Part shown: one piece after another, positions 16,743 to 25,051 of the stretch
How positions within the stretch are numbered: the stretch's first letter is position 1
How the letters are laid out: every line of letters begins with the position of its first letter
NCBI RefSeq assembly: GCF_027622945.1
Contig: NZ_JAPZVQ010000015.1
Span: 1 to 38,006, forward strand
Reading direction: 5' to 3'
Length of the DNA: 38,006 nt
DNA from: Glycomyces lechevalierae
Lineage (GTDB): Bacteria > Actinomycetota > Actinomycetes > Mycobacteriales > Micromonosporaceae
Program-made: the position numbers and the translations under genes
Notes under the pieces: generated by a model
The model's database searches: none
What the model was told of the DNA's origin: nothing
Seen by the model: the letters and a program-made list of their open reading frames with translations, nothing else

Positions 16743-17312
16743 GTGCGCCACCGCCTCCTCGTCGTCTCCGACCTCCACGGCTGCCCGCGGCCCCTCCCCG
16801 AGCAGGTCGCGCTCGCGCTGCGCGGCGGGCCTTTCGCGCTCGTCCTGCGCGACAAGCACCTGCGTTGGGAGGAGCGGCAGGCCCTCGCCGAGGAACTGCG
16901 GCCGATCCTGGACGCCGCCGGAGGGGCGCTCATCGTCGCCGATCCGGCTGGACCCGTTGCGGCGGCGCATCTTTCGCGGGAATTCCCGATACCGCAGCCG
17001 CGCCCGGCGCTCGTCGGCCGCTCCGTCCACGCGGGAGAGCCGATCGACCCGGGGCTCGACTACTGCACCTACTCGCCGATCTGGACCACCGAGTCCAAAC
17101 CCGGCTACGGACCGGCGATCGGGCTCGCCGCGCTCGAGAAGTGCTGCGCGGCGAGCCCGGTCCCGGTGTACGCGCTCGGCGGCGTGACCGGGCCCGACAG
17201 GGCCCGCGCCGCCAGGGAGGCGGGGGCGGCGGGGGCCGCCGTCATGGGCGCGGTCATGCGCGCCGCCGACCCGGAGCGCGCGGTCCGCGGGCTCCGGGAG
17301 GCAATGCGCTAA
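16743..17312 (+). CDS. Thiamine phosphate synthase-like (ThiE/TenI) protein
   Basis: The 189-residue TIM-barrel protein has the ThiE/TenI pattern: [63 protein letters not shown] and AAVMGAVM. ThiE joins the thiazole and pyrimidine phosphates of thiamine. This copy is short and lacks a clear HLGQ-D loop and a normal NDR sequence, so it may be a TenI-like relative instead of a full synthase. There are no other thi genes and no TPP riboswitch-like leader nearby. GTG 16743 has no ribosome site, but TAGCAT stands 6 bases upstream, suggesting a leaderless transcript. Its TAA stop overlaps the displaced TAG of the GH1 gene on the other strand. Confidence 0.75.
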   Translation: MRHRLLVVSDLHGCPRPLPEQVALALRGGPFALVLRDKHLRWEERQALAEELRPILDAAGGALIVADPAGPVAAAHLSREFPIPQPRPALVGRSVHAGEPIDPGLDYCTYSPIWTTESKPGYGPAIGLAALEKCCAASPVPVYALGGVTGPDRARAAREAGAAGAAVMGAVMRAADPERAVRGLREAMR

Positions 17313-18656
17313 GCGCGTGAGGCCGTTCGCGGCGATGACCCCGGAGTAGAACTTCGCGCTGTCCTTCGGGGTGCGCTTCTGGGTGGCGTAGTCGACGTGG
17401 ACGATGCCGAAGCGCTTGTCGTAGCCGAAGGCCCACTCGAAGTTGTCCATGAGCGACCAGGCGGTGTAGCCGCGCACGTCCGCGCCGGCCTCGATCGCGT
17501 CGTGGACGGCCGCGATGTGCGAGCGCAGGTACGCGACGCGCTCGGCGTCGTGGACCTCGCCGTCCGCGCTCGGCCCGGTCGGGTAGGCCGCGCCGTTCTC
17601 GGTGATCATCGTGGCGATGCCGTAGTCCTTGTGGATGCGCACCAGCAGGTCCGTGAGGCCCGTGGCGTCGACGGCCCAGCCCATGTCGGTGAAGTCCAGG
17701 CCCTCGGGCGTGTAGGTCTCGACGCCGATCGTGCCCGGGCCGACGTCGCTCTCCGGCACGCCTTCCTTGGCGCGCACCCAGGTCGGGCTGTAGTAGTTGA
17801 CGCCCAGCACGTCGATCGGCTGGTTGATCCGGGCGAGGTCGCCCTCCTGCACGAAGGACCAGTCGGTGTGGTGCTGCGTGCGCTCGATGACGTCCGCGGG
17901 GTACTCGCCGAGGAGGATCGGGTCGAAGAAGACCCGGTTCGCGATCCCGTCCACGGTCTTCACGGCCTCTTCTTCGCCGCGGACCTGGGTCGGGTTGAGC
18001 ACGATCGAGACCCGCTCGGCCCCGACGCCGCGCAGCGCCTGGACGGCGAGGCCGTGCGCGAGGTTGAGGTGGTGCACGGCCGCGAGCGCGGCGGCGGGCT
18101 CGGTGCGGCCCGGCGCGTGGTGGCCGTTGCCGTAGCCGAGGTACGCCGAGCACCACGGCTCGTTGAGGGTCCACCAGGTGTGGACGCGGTCGGCGAGGCG
18201 GGCGCCGACGATCGCGGCGTAGTCGCCGAAGCGCTCGGCGGTCTCGCGCTCGGGCCAGCCGCCGCGGTCCTCAAAGGACTGCGGGAGGTCCCAGTGGTAG
18301 AGCGTCGGCATCGGCTTGATGCCGGCCTCGACGAGCTTGTCGACGAGCCGGTCGTAGAAGTCGAGGCCCTTGGGGTTGGCCGGTCCGGTGCCGTCGGGCT
18401 GGATGCGCGGCCAGGCGATGGAGAAGCGGTAGGTGTCGACGCCGAGGGACTTCATGAGGGCGACGTCCTCGTCGACCCGGTGGTAGTGGTCGCAGGCCAC
18501 GGCGCCGGACTGGCCGCGCCAGGTCTTGCCGGGGGTCGCCGAGAAGGTGTCCCAAATGGACTGGCCCCGGCCGTCCTCGGTCGCCGCGCCCTCGATCTGG
18601 TAGGAGGCCGTGGCGGTTCCCCACAGGAAGCCCTGGGGAAAGGTCAGCTGCGTCAT
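17309..18656 (-). CDS. GH1 family beta-glucosidase; natural stop is out of frame
   Basis: A family 1 glycoside hydrolase of normal length (448 residues). It begins [20 protein letters not shown], with acid/base E166 in TLNEP (163-167), nucleophile E353 in ITENG (351-355), and the substrate-site [17 protein letters not shown] near 401. It cleaves beta-glucosides such as cellobiose in the cytosol, no signal peptide being present. AAAGG precedes the ATG. The family-like end VIAANGLTR is followed by T-TAG, the TAG (17311-17309) being one base out of frame. Read literally, the frame continues through the antisense strand of the ThiE gene and across the MDMPI gene, in another frame, to 15633. I annotate the supported part. 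The gene is divergent from the AglEFG-type transporter, which probably imports its substrate. Confidence 0.88.
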
Positions 18657-18683
18657 CGATACGCACCTTTCGCGAATTATTCG

Positions 18684-18703
18684 GCTGTAACTTCGGTAAC
18701 AGC
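18684..18703. promoter_or_regulatory. Candidate operator in the glucosidase promoter
   Basis: GCTGTAACTTCGGTAACAGC (18684-18703) is an interrupted palindrome with GCTGT/ACAGC arms and inner AC/GT pairs. It fills the space between an AATAAT -10 (18681-18676, minus strand) and its -35 position. This is where LacI-type repressors of sugar genes usually bind. No LacI gene lies in this window. Confidence 0.5.
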
Positions 18704-18811
18704 AGTCGGTTGCCGGGCCCCGGAATGATACGTCATTGGTATCGCTCCCATGAACCGGGTCTCGACAGATATCGATCCAATTGCGCCCGGTAACGATTCG
18801 GCAATGCACAC

Positions 18812-18840
18812 TTGACATTGAGTGTTACCCAGAGCACGAT
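18812..18840 (+). promoter_or_regulatory. Promoter of the sugar transporter operon
   Basis: A perfect TTGACA (18812-18817) is followed after 17 bases by CACGAT, a weak -10. The GTGTTACCC motif (minus-strand GGTAAC) lies in the spacer, so the same regulator as for the glucosidase could act here. Confidence 0.5.
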
Positions 18841-18979
18841 TGCCAGCGTCGCCCCAACGGCGGGTGAGGCAGTCCCGAGCTGGGGCGGAACCGGTGAGAG
18901 CGGTTCCCTGCAGGTGGGGACAGGGAGGCAGTCGGACTCGCCGGGGGGCACCACACCTGCGAAGAGAGGGATATCCCCG

Positions 18980-20311
18980 ATGAGCAAGACACGACGCATC
19001 TCCTGCCTTGCGGCTGCCGCCAGTGCCATCGCGCTCGCCGCGACCGGGTGCGGGGCGCCGGACGAGGGCGAGAGCGACCGCGGCGCCGTCCCGGACGACG
19101 CCACGGACTGCGCCAATTACGAGCAGTACGGCGATCTCAAGGGCCAGACCGTCTCGATCCTCGGGTCCATTCGCGACACCGAGGCCGACGAGATGATGGA
19201 GGCCTGGAGCTACTTCGAGTCCTGCACCGGCGCCAAGGTCGACTACGAGGGCTCCGGCGAGTTCGAATCCGACATGAAGGTGCGCGTCGACGGCGGCAAC
19301 GCCCCCGACATCGCGCTGTTCCCGCAGCCGGGCCTCATGGCGAACTTCAAGGACGACCTGGTCCCGGCCTCCGAAGAGGTCACCAAGCTCGCGACCGAGG
19401 GCTGGACCGAGGACTGGCTCAACTACGGCACGATCGACGGCACGCTGTACGCCGCGCCGAACTCCTCGAACGCCAAGTCCTTCATCTGGTACTCGCCGGC
19501 GTTCTTCAACGACAACGGCTACGAGATCCCGACCACCTGGGACGACCTGATCGCCCTGTCCGACCAGATCGCCGCCGACGGCGTCATGCCGTGGTGCGTC
19601 GGCTTCGAGTCCGGCGGCGCGACCGGCTGGCCCGGCACCGACTGGATCGAGGACATCGTCCTCCGCGAGGGCACCGACCTGTACGACCAGTGGGTCACCC
19701 ACGAGATCCCGTTCAACGACCCGCGGATCGTCGCCGCCATCGACAAGGCCGGCTCGATCCTGAAGAACGAGTCGTACGTCTACAACGGCACGGACACCAT
19801 CAGCTCGACCGCGTTCCAGGAGGCCGGCTACCCGCTCCTGGACGGCCAGTGCGCGATGCACCGCCAGGCGTCCTTCTACGGCGCGATGTGGCCGGCCGAG
19901 ACCAATGTGGCCGAGGACGGCGACGTGTTCGCGTTCCGCTTCCCCGAAGCCAAGGAAGGCGACAACACGATGCTCGTCGGCGGCGAGTTCGTGGCCGCGT
20001 TCTCCGACTCCGAGGCCACTGAGGCCATGCGCCAGTTCCTGGCCTCCGAGCTCTACCACGGCGCGCGTCTGCAGACCGGCCCCTGGAGCACCGCCCGCCA
20101 GGGCGTGGACCCGAGCAAGGCCACCACGCCGATCAACGAGTTCGCCACCGAGATCCTGACCGACCCCGACGTGACCGTCCGCTTCGACGGCTCGGACCTC
20201 ATGCCCGGCGAGGTCGGCGCCTCCTCCTTCTGGACCGGCATCGTCCAGTGGGTCGACGGCGACAAGGACAGCCAGCAGATGGCCGACGACATCGAGGCCT
20301 CCTGGCCGTAG
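18980..20311 (+). CDS. Extracellular sugar-binding lipoprotein of an AglE-type ABC transporter
   Basis: The 443-residue protein starts MSKTRRISCLAAAASAIALA with a lipoprotein-type signal ending at C24 (AATGC, a slightly unusual lipobox with Ala at -3). The mature part is a family 1 solute-binding protein: TVSILGSIRDTEADEMMEAW, FESDMKVRVDGGNAPDIALF, GTLYAAPN and PTTWDDLIALSDQIAADG. It resembles the alpha-glucoside-binding AglE group; the adjacent GH1 glucosidase suggests that beta-glucosides or a mixed oligosaccharide range is equally possible. It would sit on the outer face of the membrane and deliver sugar to the permeases at 20445 and 21416. The frame is open to 18812, but ATG 18980 with AGAGAGGG upstream begins the signal peptide. 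Confidence 0.88.
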   Translation: MSKTRRISCLAAAASAIALAATGCGAPDEGESDRGAVPDDATDCANYEQYGDLKGQTVSILGSIRDTEADEMMEAWSYFESCTGAKVDYEGSGEFESDMKVRVDGGNAPDIALFPQPGLMANFKDDLVPASEEVTKLATEGWTEDWLNYGTIDGTLYAAPNSSNAKSFIWYSPAFFNDNGYEIPTTWDDLIALSDQIAADGVMPWCVGFESGGATGWPGTDWIEDIVLREGTDLYDQWVTHEIPFNDPRIVAAIDKAGSILKNESYVYNGTDTISSTAFQEAGYPLLDGQCAMHRQASFYGAMWPAETNVAEDGDVFAFRFPEAKEGDNTMLVGGEFVAAFSDSEATEAMRQFLASELYHGARLQTGPWSTARQGVDPSKATTPINEFATEILTDPDVTVRFDGSDLMPGEVGASSFWTGIVQWVDGDKDSQQMADDIEASWP

Positions 20312-20350
20312 GATCCGGCCGGCGCAGCTAGCCGTGTAGTCGACAACAAG

Positions 20351-20378
20351 CCGAGCGGGGCCCACCGGCCCCGCTCGG
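20351..20378 (+). terminator. Intercistronic hairpin between binding protein and permeases
   Basis: CCGAGCGGGGCC (20351-20362), loop CACC and GGCCCCGCTCGG (20367-20378) form a perfect 12-bp stem with no T-run directly after. Hairpins here usually stabilise the upstream message or stop part of the transcripts, so that binding protein is made in excess over permeases. Confidence 0.7.
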
Positions 20379-20444
20379 TCCATTGCCTTTCCGGCAAGGC
20401 TCGCAAGCCGCACCATCGGCAACTGACAACTGGAGTCGCACAAC

Positions 20445-21419
20445 GTGGACATATCCGATCTCACCGCTCGATTCGGACTCTTGGCCGTCGGACTCGTCGC
20501 CTTCGCGGCGATCCTGCTCGCCCTCTACGGCCTCGCCGAACTCGCCTCCCGCCGCGACCGCAGCCGCGTGGTCGCCACCGTATTCCTCGCCCCCGCCGTG
20601 ATCTTCCTGCTGGTGGGCCTCGTCTATCCGGCAGTCCGGACCGTCGTCATGTCCGTCTTCAACGGCGACGGGACCGAGTTCGTCGGGTTCGACAACTACG
20701 CCTGGGCCGTCACCAACCCCGACGCCCTGCGGACCATCGTCAACACCGCCCTGTGGATCATCGTGGTCCCGCTGGTCTCCACCGCCATCGGCCTCGTGTA
20801 CGCCGTCCTCATCGACGGCCGCCGCGGCGAGCGGACCTACAAGGCCCTCGTGTTCCTGCCCATGGGCATCTCGTTCGTGGGCGCGTCCATCATCTGGAAG
20901 TTCGTCTACCAGTACACCGCCTCGGGCGAGCAGATCGGCCTGCTCAACCAGGTGCGGACCTGGTTCGGCGCGGACCCGGTCAACTGGCTCAACACCGCGA
21001 TCCTGAACAACTTCCTGCTCATGGTCGTGCTCGTCTGGATCGAAGTCGGCTTCGCCACCGTGGTGCTCTCCGCGGCGCTCAAGGGCGTGCCGACCGAGAT
21101 CATCGAGGCCGCCCGCATCGACGGCGCCCGGCCGGCGCAGATCTTCTGGAACGTCACGGTCCCGTCGATCCGCTCGGCCATCATCGTCGTCGCGGTGACG
21201 GTCTTCATCGCCACGCTGAAGCTGTTCGACATCGTGCGGGCCATGACCGGCGGCCACCACGGCACGGACGTGCTGGCCCACAACATGTGGGACCAGGCCT
21301 TCCGGCTCGGGAACGACGGGCGCGGCGCCACCATGGCCGTGCTGCTGTTCCTCCTGGTCATCCCCGTCGTCATCTACCAGGTGCGCAACATGCGCCGGCA
21401 GGAACTGGAGGCCCGATGA
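20445..21419 (+). CDS. Sugar ABC transporter permease, AglF-type
   Basis: The 324-residue membrane protein starts at GTG 20445 with GGAG about 10 bases upstream. It has about eight helices, including two near the N-terminus before the core (FGLLAVGLVAFAAILLALYG and ATVFLAPAVIFLLVGLVYPA), as in AglF-like permeases. The cytosolic EAA loop for ATPase docking reads EIIEAARIDGARPAQIFWNV. It forms a heterodimer with the product of the next gene to pass sugars through the membrane. Its stop overlaps the next start (ATGA), showing translational coupling. No ATPase gene lies in the operon; actinomycetes commonly share one MsiK-type ATPase among such importers. Confidence 0.9.
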   Translation: MDISDLTARFGLLAVGLVAFAAILLALYGLAELASRRDRSRVVATVFLAPAVIFLLVGLVYPAVRTVVMSVFNGDGTEFVGFDNYAWAVTNPDALRTIVNTALWIIVVPLVSTAIGLVYAVLIDGRRGERTYKALVFLPMGISFVGASIIWKFVYQYTASGEQIGLLNQVRTWFGADPVNWLNTAILNNFLLMVVLVWIEVGFATVVLSAALKGVPTEIIEAARIDGARPAQIFWNVTVPSIRSAIIVVAVTVFIATLKLFDIVRAMTGGHHGTDVLAHNMWDQAFRLGNDGRGATMAVLLFLLVIPVVIYQVRNMRRQELEAR

Positions 21420-22363
21420 GCACCGAGACGCAAGCGCCCGAGCAGCGCGCGATCGGCGAGAGCCGCGGCGACCGGATCCGGCGGGTCCTGACCAGCCGCG
21501 TCGCGAGCATCGTGGCCCTGCTCATCGCGGTCCTGTGGACGGTCCCCACGGCGGGGCTGTTCATCTCCTCGCTGCGACCGGAGGACGACATCCGCGCCTC
21601 CGGCTGGTGGACCGTCTTCACGAATCCGACCTTCACCCTGGACACCTACAACTACGTCCTGTACTCGGACTCCCAGGGCGGCGGGCTCATCCGCAACCTC
21701 GTCAACACGGTCGTCATCACGATCCCGGGCGTGATCGTCCCCGTGGCCTTCGCCGCGATGGCCGCGTACGCGCTCTCCTGGATCAACTTCCGGGGCCGGA
21801 ACTTCCTGTACATCGCGATCTTCGCGCTCCAGGTCGTGCCGCTCCAGATGGCGCTCATCCCGCTGCTGTCCTTCTTCAGCCAGGGCCTGCACATCGGCGA
21901 CGTCACGATCATGCCGTCGTGGGAGCTCGAGGGCGTGAACACGATCGTGCAAGTCTGGATCGCGCACTCGATCTTCGGCCTCCCGCTCGCGATCTTCCTG
22001 CTGCACAACTTCATGCGGGAACTCCCGGGCGACGTCATGGAGGCCGCCCGGATCGACGGCGCCAGCCACTCGCAGATCTTCCGCAAGGTGGTGCTGCCGC
22101 TGGTGACCCCGGCGATCGCCTCGATCGCGATCTTCCAGTTCCTGTGGGTGTGGAACGACTTCCTCGTCGGCCGCACCTTCGGCGGCGGCGAGGCGACCCG
22201 CCCGCTCACCGCGGTGCTCGGCGACATGGCCGGCACCTGGGGCTTCGGCTGGACGCGGCTCCCGGCCGCGGCCTTCATCGCGATCATCGTGCCGCTCGTG
22301 GTGTTCCTGCTGCTCCAGCGCTACTTCGTGCGCGGGCTGCTCGCGGGTTCCGTCAAGGGTTAA
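21416..22363 (+). CDS. Sugar ABC transporter permease, AglG-type
   Basis: The 315-residue partner permease starts at ATG 21416, overlapping the previous stop by four bases. A cytosolic N-terminus of about 28 residues precedes six helices. The EAA loop reads DVMEAARIDGASHSQIFRKV. Strongly conserved stretches are LQVVPLQMALIPLLSFF and FLWVWNDFLVG, typical of the second permease in CUT1 sugar importers. The frame is open from 20753, but those codons belong to the shadow of the first permease. A perfect 14-bp terminator follows. Confidence 0.9.
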   Translation: MSTETQAPEQRAIGESRGDRIRRVLTSRVASIVALLIAVLWTVPTAGLFISSLRPEDDIRASGWWTVFTNPTFTLDTYNYVLYSDSQGGGLIRNLVNTVVITIPGVIVPVAFAAMAAYALSWINFRGRNFLYIAIFALQVVPLQMALIPLLSFFSQGLHIGDVTIMPSWELEGVNTIVQVWIAHSIFGLPLAIFLLHNFMRELPGDVMEAARIDGASHSQIFRKVVLPLVTPAIASIAIFQFLWVWNDFLVGRTFGGGEATRPLTAVLGDMAGTWGFGWTRLPAAAFIAIIVPLVVFLLLQRYFVRGLLAGSVKG

Positions 22364-22378
22364 GCGACGCAAGGCGAC

Positions 22379-22410
22379 AGGGGGGAGGGGCCGCGAGGCC
22401 CCTCCCCCCT
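22379..22410. terminator. Bidirectional terminator after the sugar transporter operon
   Basis: A perfect 14-bp stem (22379-22392 with 22397-22410) encloses a GCGA tetraloop. It lies between the convergent permease and PLD-like genes, 4 bases from the PLD stop, and can serve both. Confidence 0.85.
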
Positions 22411-22414
22411 TCGC

Positions 22415-23524
22415 TCATTTCGCGCCGTCCCAGAGGCTCTGGAAGTGCGCGGCGTACCGGTCCGCGACCGCCTGGTTCACCACCCGGATCATGTTGTCGT
22501 TGGAGTGGTTGAGGCCGTTGCCGTTGAGGTTGTGCGTGCCAGTCCACACGACCGCGCGGTGCGAGGACCCGAACTGCGCCTCGGCGATGACGTACTTGTT
22601 GCGGTGCGCGTCGTGCACCCGCACATTGGACGCGCCGAGCTTGTCCTCGATCCATCCCGGACTCGCGGTGGGGCCGGAGCGGACCACGACCCGCACCTGG
22701 CAGCCGAGGCCCTGGATCCGGTCGAGCTGGGCCCGCACCTCGGGGCGGTTGGACTGGAAGTTCGCGCTGCCCACCCAGACCCGGTCGCCCTTGCCGCAGC
22801 CGGTGATCTGCGCGAGCTCGGCCGCGAACGCGTCGGACCGGCGCGGGAACGCCCACGCCCGCGCGAGGGAGCCGCCCTTGCCCTTGTCCGCGTCGGTCCA
22901 GCCGTTCCAGTTCCTCGCGTAGAGCCGGTTCCAGTAGGCGGTGTAGAAGTCGAAGAGGGCGCGGTCGCCGTGCACGCCGATCAGGTTGTGCGCCTGCGTC
23001 AACTGCGAGCCGACGAAGCTGAGGCTCGTCACCAGCACCGTGGGGGCGCCGCCCTTCTCGATGAGGAAGAACCGGTTGTGCATGGGGCCCTTGCGCGTCC
23101 CTTCCGAGTTCGGCAGGCAGCCGCCGTCGCACTGGTGCACCGCGGCCCCGGCGTTCTCGAGCTTCGCGATCACCGCGTCGTTGAGCGAGGGCCGGTCGTT
23201 GCGGGTGCCGAAGACGGCCCTGACGTCGACGCCGCGCTTCTCGGCCGCGACGAGCGCGTCGGCGAGCGGCGCGATGGGCTTGTCGAGCGAGAAGTAGTAG
23301 ACCGCGAGCCGGATCGTGTCGCCCTTGCCGGTCGCCGCGACCTGCCTCGTGATCTCCTCGACGATCGAGGTGTCCTTGGCGCCGTTGGGATTCGTGGTGC
23401 ACACGGTGTAGCTGCCCGTGCGGCCGCAGCCGGTCGCCGCCGCCTGGGCCGGGGACGCGGCGGTCAGGGTGAGGGCCGCGAGCATCGCGCCCGCCGCCGC
23501 CATGGCGAGGAATCTCCGGTTCAT
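22415..23524 (-). CDS. Secreted phospholipase D-like protein with altered HKD motifs
   Basis: The 369-residue protein begins with a signal peptide (MNRRFLAMAAAGAML..., cleavage likely after AQA near residue 28). Two PLD-type halves follow. The first motif region reads GPMHNRFFLIEKG (H149-N-R151) and the second DAHRNKYVIAE (H307-R-N-K310) followed by WTGTHNLNGNG near 327-337. Canonical HKD motifs are HxK; here the first has Arg for Lys and the second has Arg where the His is expected, His lying one residue earlier. Family members hydrolyse or transfer phosphodiester bonds (phospholipids or nucleic acids). Activity of this copy is uncertain. GGAGGGG before the ATG supports the start. Confidence 0.82.
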   Translation of the reverse strand: MNRRFLAMAAAGAMLAALTLTAASPAQAAATGCGRTGSYTVCTTNPNGAKDTSIVEEITRQVAATGKGDTIRLAVYYFSLDKPIAPLADALVAAEKRGVDVRAVFGTRNDRPSLNDAVIAKLENAGAAVHQCDGGCLPNSEGTRKGPMHNRFFLIEKGGAPTVLVTSLSFVGSQLTQAHNLIGVHGDRALFDFYTAYWNRLYARNWNGWTDADKGKGGSLARAWAFPRRSDAFAAELAQITGCGKGDRVWVGSANFQSNRPEVRAQLDRIQGLGCQVRVVVRSGPTASPGWIEDKLGASNVRVHDAHRNKYVIAEAQFGSSHRAVVWTGTHNLNGNGLNHSNDNMIRVVNQAVADRYAAHFQSLWDGAK

Positions 23525-23780
23525 GCCTGCCCCTCCGATCAGCGAGGTCTCTGAGACATGAACATGGCACGGGATCGGGTCGGTGGCGGGCTTTCGGGCG
23601 GGTACCGGACGTTTCGCGTGGTAGGGCGGTCACGGCCTTGTAATTTCCACGAGGGTGAAATGCGGCTGTTGTCAGGCGGATTCCTGGAAACGACGGTCGG
23701 ATAGCCGACGATCTCTCAACAATTGATGGAGGTCCCCACCCGCGATCCCACCGTGAAGACCAGTGCAGTCAGGAGTCGTC

Positions 23781-24020
23781 ATGAGTATGAGCGCCGCAGA
23801 AGAACTGCCCGAGGAATTCCGCAGGTCCCTCTCCGATCAGGCCAAGCAGGAACCCGCCCACGCGGAACCGAAGGTCCTCGCCGAAGAACAGCCCCGCCTC
23901 GCCGAACCCGCCAGCACCGGCTGGCTGTTCATCGGCATGCTGCTGGTGGTCGCCATCGGCGTGCTGCTGCTCGTCATCTTCGCCTCCGGCGGCAACGCGG
24001 ACGAGTCGCTGATGCTGTAG
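23781..24020 (+). CDS. Small single-helix membrane protein, unknown function
   Basis: The 79-residue protein has an acidic, Glu/Pro/Ala-rich N-terminus (AEELPEEFRRSLSDQAKQEP) and one membrane helix near residues 47-68 (GWLFIGMLLVVAIGVLLLVI), ending in a short tail. ATG 23781 has AGGAG 6 bases upstream; a second ATG lies 6 bases on. Codon third positions are G/C-rich as in real genes. I do not recognise a family. It lies 77 bases before ribF but no co-transcription is evident. Confidence 0.65.
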   Translation: MSMSAAEELPEEFRRSLSDQAKQEPAHAEPKVLAEEQPRLAEPASTGWLFIGMLLVVAIGVLLLVIFASGGNADESLML

Positions 24021-24097
24021 GCGGCGCGGAACGCGTTTGCATCACTGCGGCCCCATCACGATGCCGTCCGCCTTGCGGGAGTGGCAAGATCTGGACC

Positions 24098-25027
24098 GTG
24101 GAAACCTGGCGTGGAATAGACGCGACCCCCGAGGGCTGGCCCGCCTCCGTCGTCGCCATCGGCGTGTTCGACGGGGTGCACCGGGGCCACGCGGCCCTCG
24201 TCCGCACCGCCGTCAAGGCCGCCGCCGAGCGCGAGGCACGCTGCGTCGTCGTCACCTTCGATCCCCATCCGACCGCGGTGGTCGCACCGCATGCGATGCC
24301 GGCGCAGCTCACCGGCATCGAGCGGCGCGTCGAACTGCTCGGCGCCCTCGGCGTCGACGCGGTCTGCGTGCTGCCCTTCACGAAAGAGCTCTCGCAGCTC
24401 AGCCCGGACTACTTCGTGCGCCACGTCCTCGTCGGCGGTCTGCACGCCAAAGCCGTCGTCGTGGGCGAGAACTGGCGCTTCGGCCACAAGGCCGCCGGGG
24501 ACGTCAAGAAGCTCGCCGAGCTCGGCGAGGAGTTCGACTTCGAGGTCCTCCCGCAGACCCTCACGGCCGACGATGAGGCCTTCTCGTCCACCCGCGTGCG
24601 CGGCCTCATCGCCGCAGGCGATGTCGCGGCCGCCGCCGAAGTCCTCGGCCGCGACTTCGGCATCGAGGGCACCATCGTCCACGGCGCCGGCCGCGGCGGC
24701 ACCGCCCTCGGCTTCCCGACTGCGAACCTCGCCGTCGCGGCGGGCACCGCGATCCCCGCCGACGGGGTCTACGCCGGCTGGCTCTACCGCGACTCGCACC
24801 GCTACCCCGCGGCGATCAGCGTCGGCACCAACCCCACCTTCAACGGCACGGAGCGCACCGTCGAGGCCTACCTCCTCGACTTCTCCGGCGACCTCTACGG
24901 CGCCGAGGTCCGCCTCGACTTCACCGCCCGCCTGCGCGGCCAGGTCGCCTTCGCCGGCATCGAACCGCTCATCGCGCAGATCGAGACCGACGTCGCAGAC
25001 ACCCGCCGGGCGTTGGACCTGCGCTGA
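24098..25027 (+). CDS. ribF: Bifunctional riboflavin kinase / FAD synthetase
   Basis: The 309-residue enzyme phosphorylates riboflavin to FMN and adenylates FMN to FAD. The N-terminal nucleotidyltransferase domain carries FDGVHRGH (24-31), the HxGH-like motif, FDPHP near 54-58, and SSTRVRGLI near 165. The C-terminal riboflavin kinase domain begins with IEGTIVHGAGRGGTALGFPTAN split over about 188-210, and NPTFNG follows. Length is standard. GTG 24098 gives VETWRGIDATPEGWPASVV; no ribosome site precedes it, but AAGAT lies 7 bases upstream, so translation may be leaderless. The frame is open to 23723 through the small membrane protein gene. The ribF-rpsO-pnp order is common in actinobacteria. 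No FMN riboswitch-like leader is seen. Confidence 0.93.
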   Translation: METWRGIDATPEGWPASVVAIGVFDGVHRGHAALVRTAVKAAAEREARCVVVTFDPHPTAVVAPHAMPAQLTGIERRVELLGALGVDAVCVLPFTKELSQLSPDYFVRHVLVGGLHAKAVVVGENWRFGHKAAGDVKKLAELGEEFDFEVLPQTLTADDEAFSSTRVRGLIAAGDVAAAAEVLGRDFGIEGTIVHGAGRGGTALGFPTANLAVAAGTAIPADGVYAGWLYRDSHRYPAAISVGTNPTFNGTERTVEAYLLDFSGDLYGAEVRLDFTARLRGQVAFAGIEPLIAQIETDVADTRRALDLR

Positions 25028-25051
25028 CGCCCTGTTAGCCTTAAGCCTGAA

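Larger units (their letters stand above)
18657..18979. other. Divergent control region of glucosidase and sugar transporter
   Basis: These 323 bases separate the two starts. The left part is AT-rich and carries the promoter and operator candidates of the glucosidase (18676-18703). The middle has a perfect TTGACA for the transporter (18812). Three GGTAAC motifs occur: 18695-18700, 18789-18794 and, on the minus strand, about 18824-18829. The right part (18840-18979) is a leader of about 130 bases with a 7-bp inverted repeat GCAGGTG/CACCTGC. No gene is seen. Confidence 0.6.

Noticed and set aside
15633..17308. In-frame extension of the GH1 gene over the ThiE and MDMPI genes
   Set aside because: No homology and it is the shadow of two real genes.
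24021..24097. FMN riboswitch before ribF
   Set aside because: The gap is too short and lacks the conserved RFN pattern.
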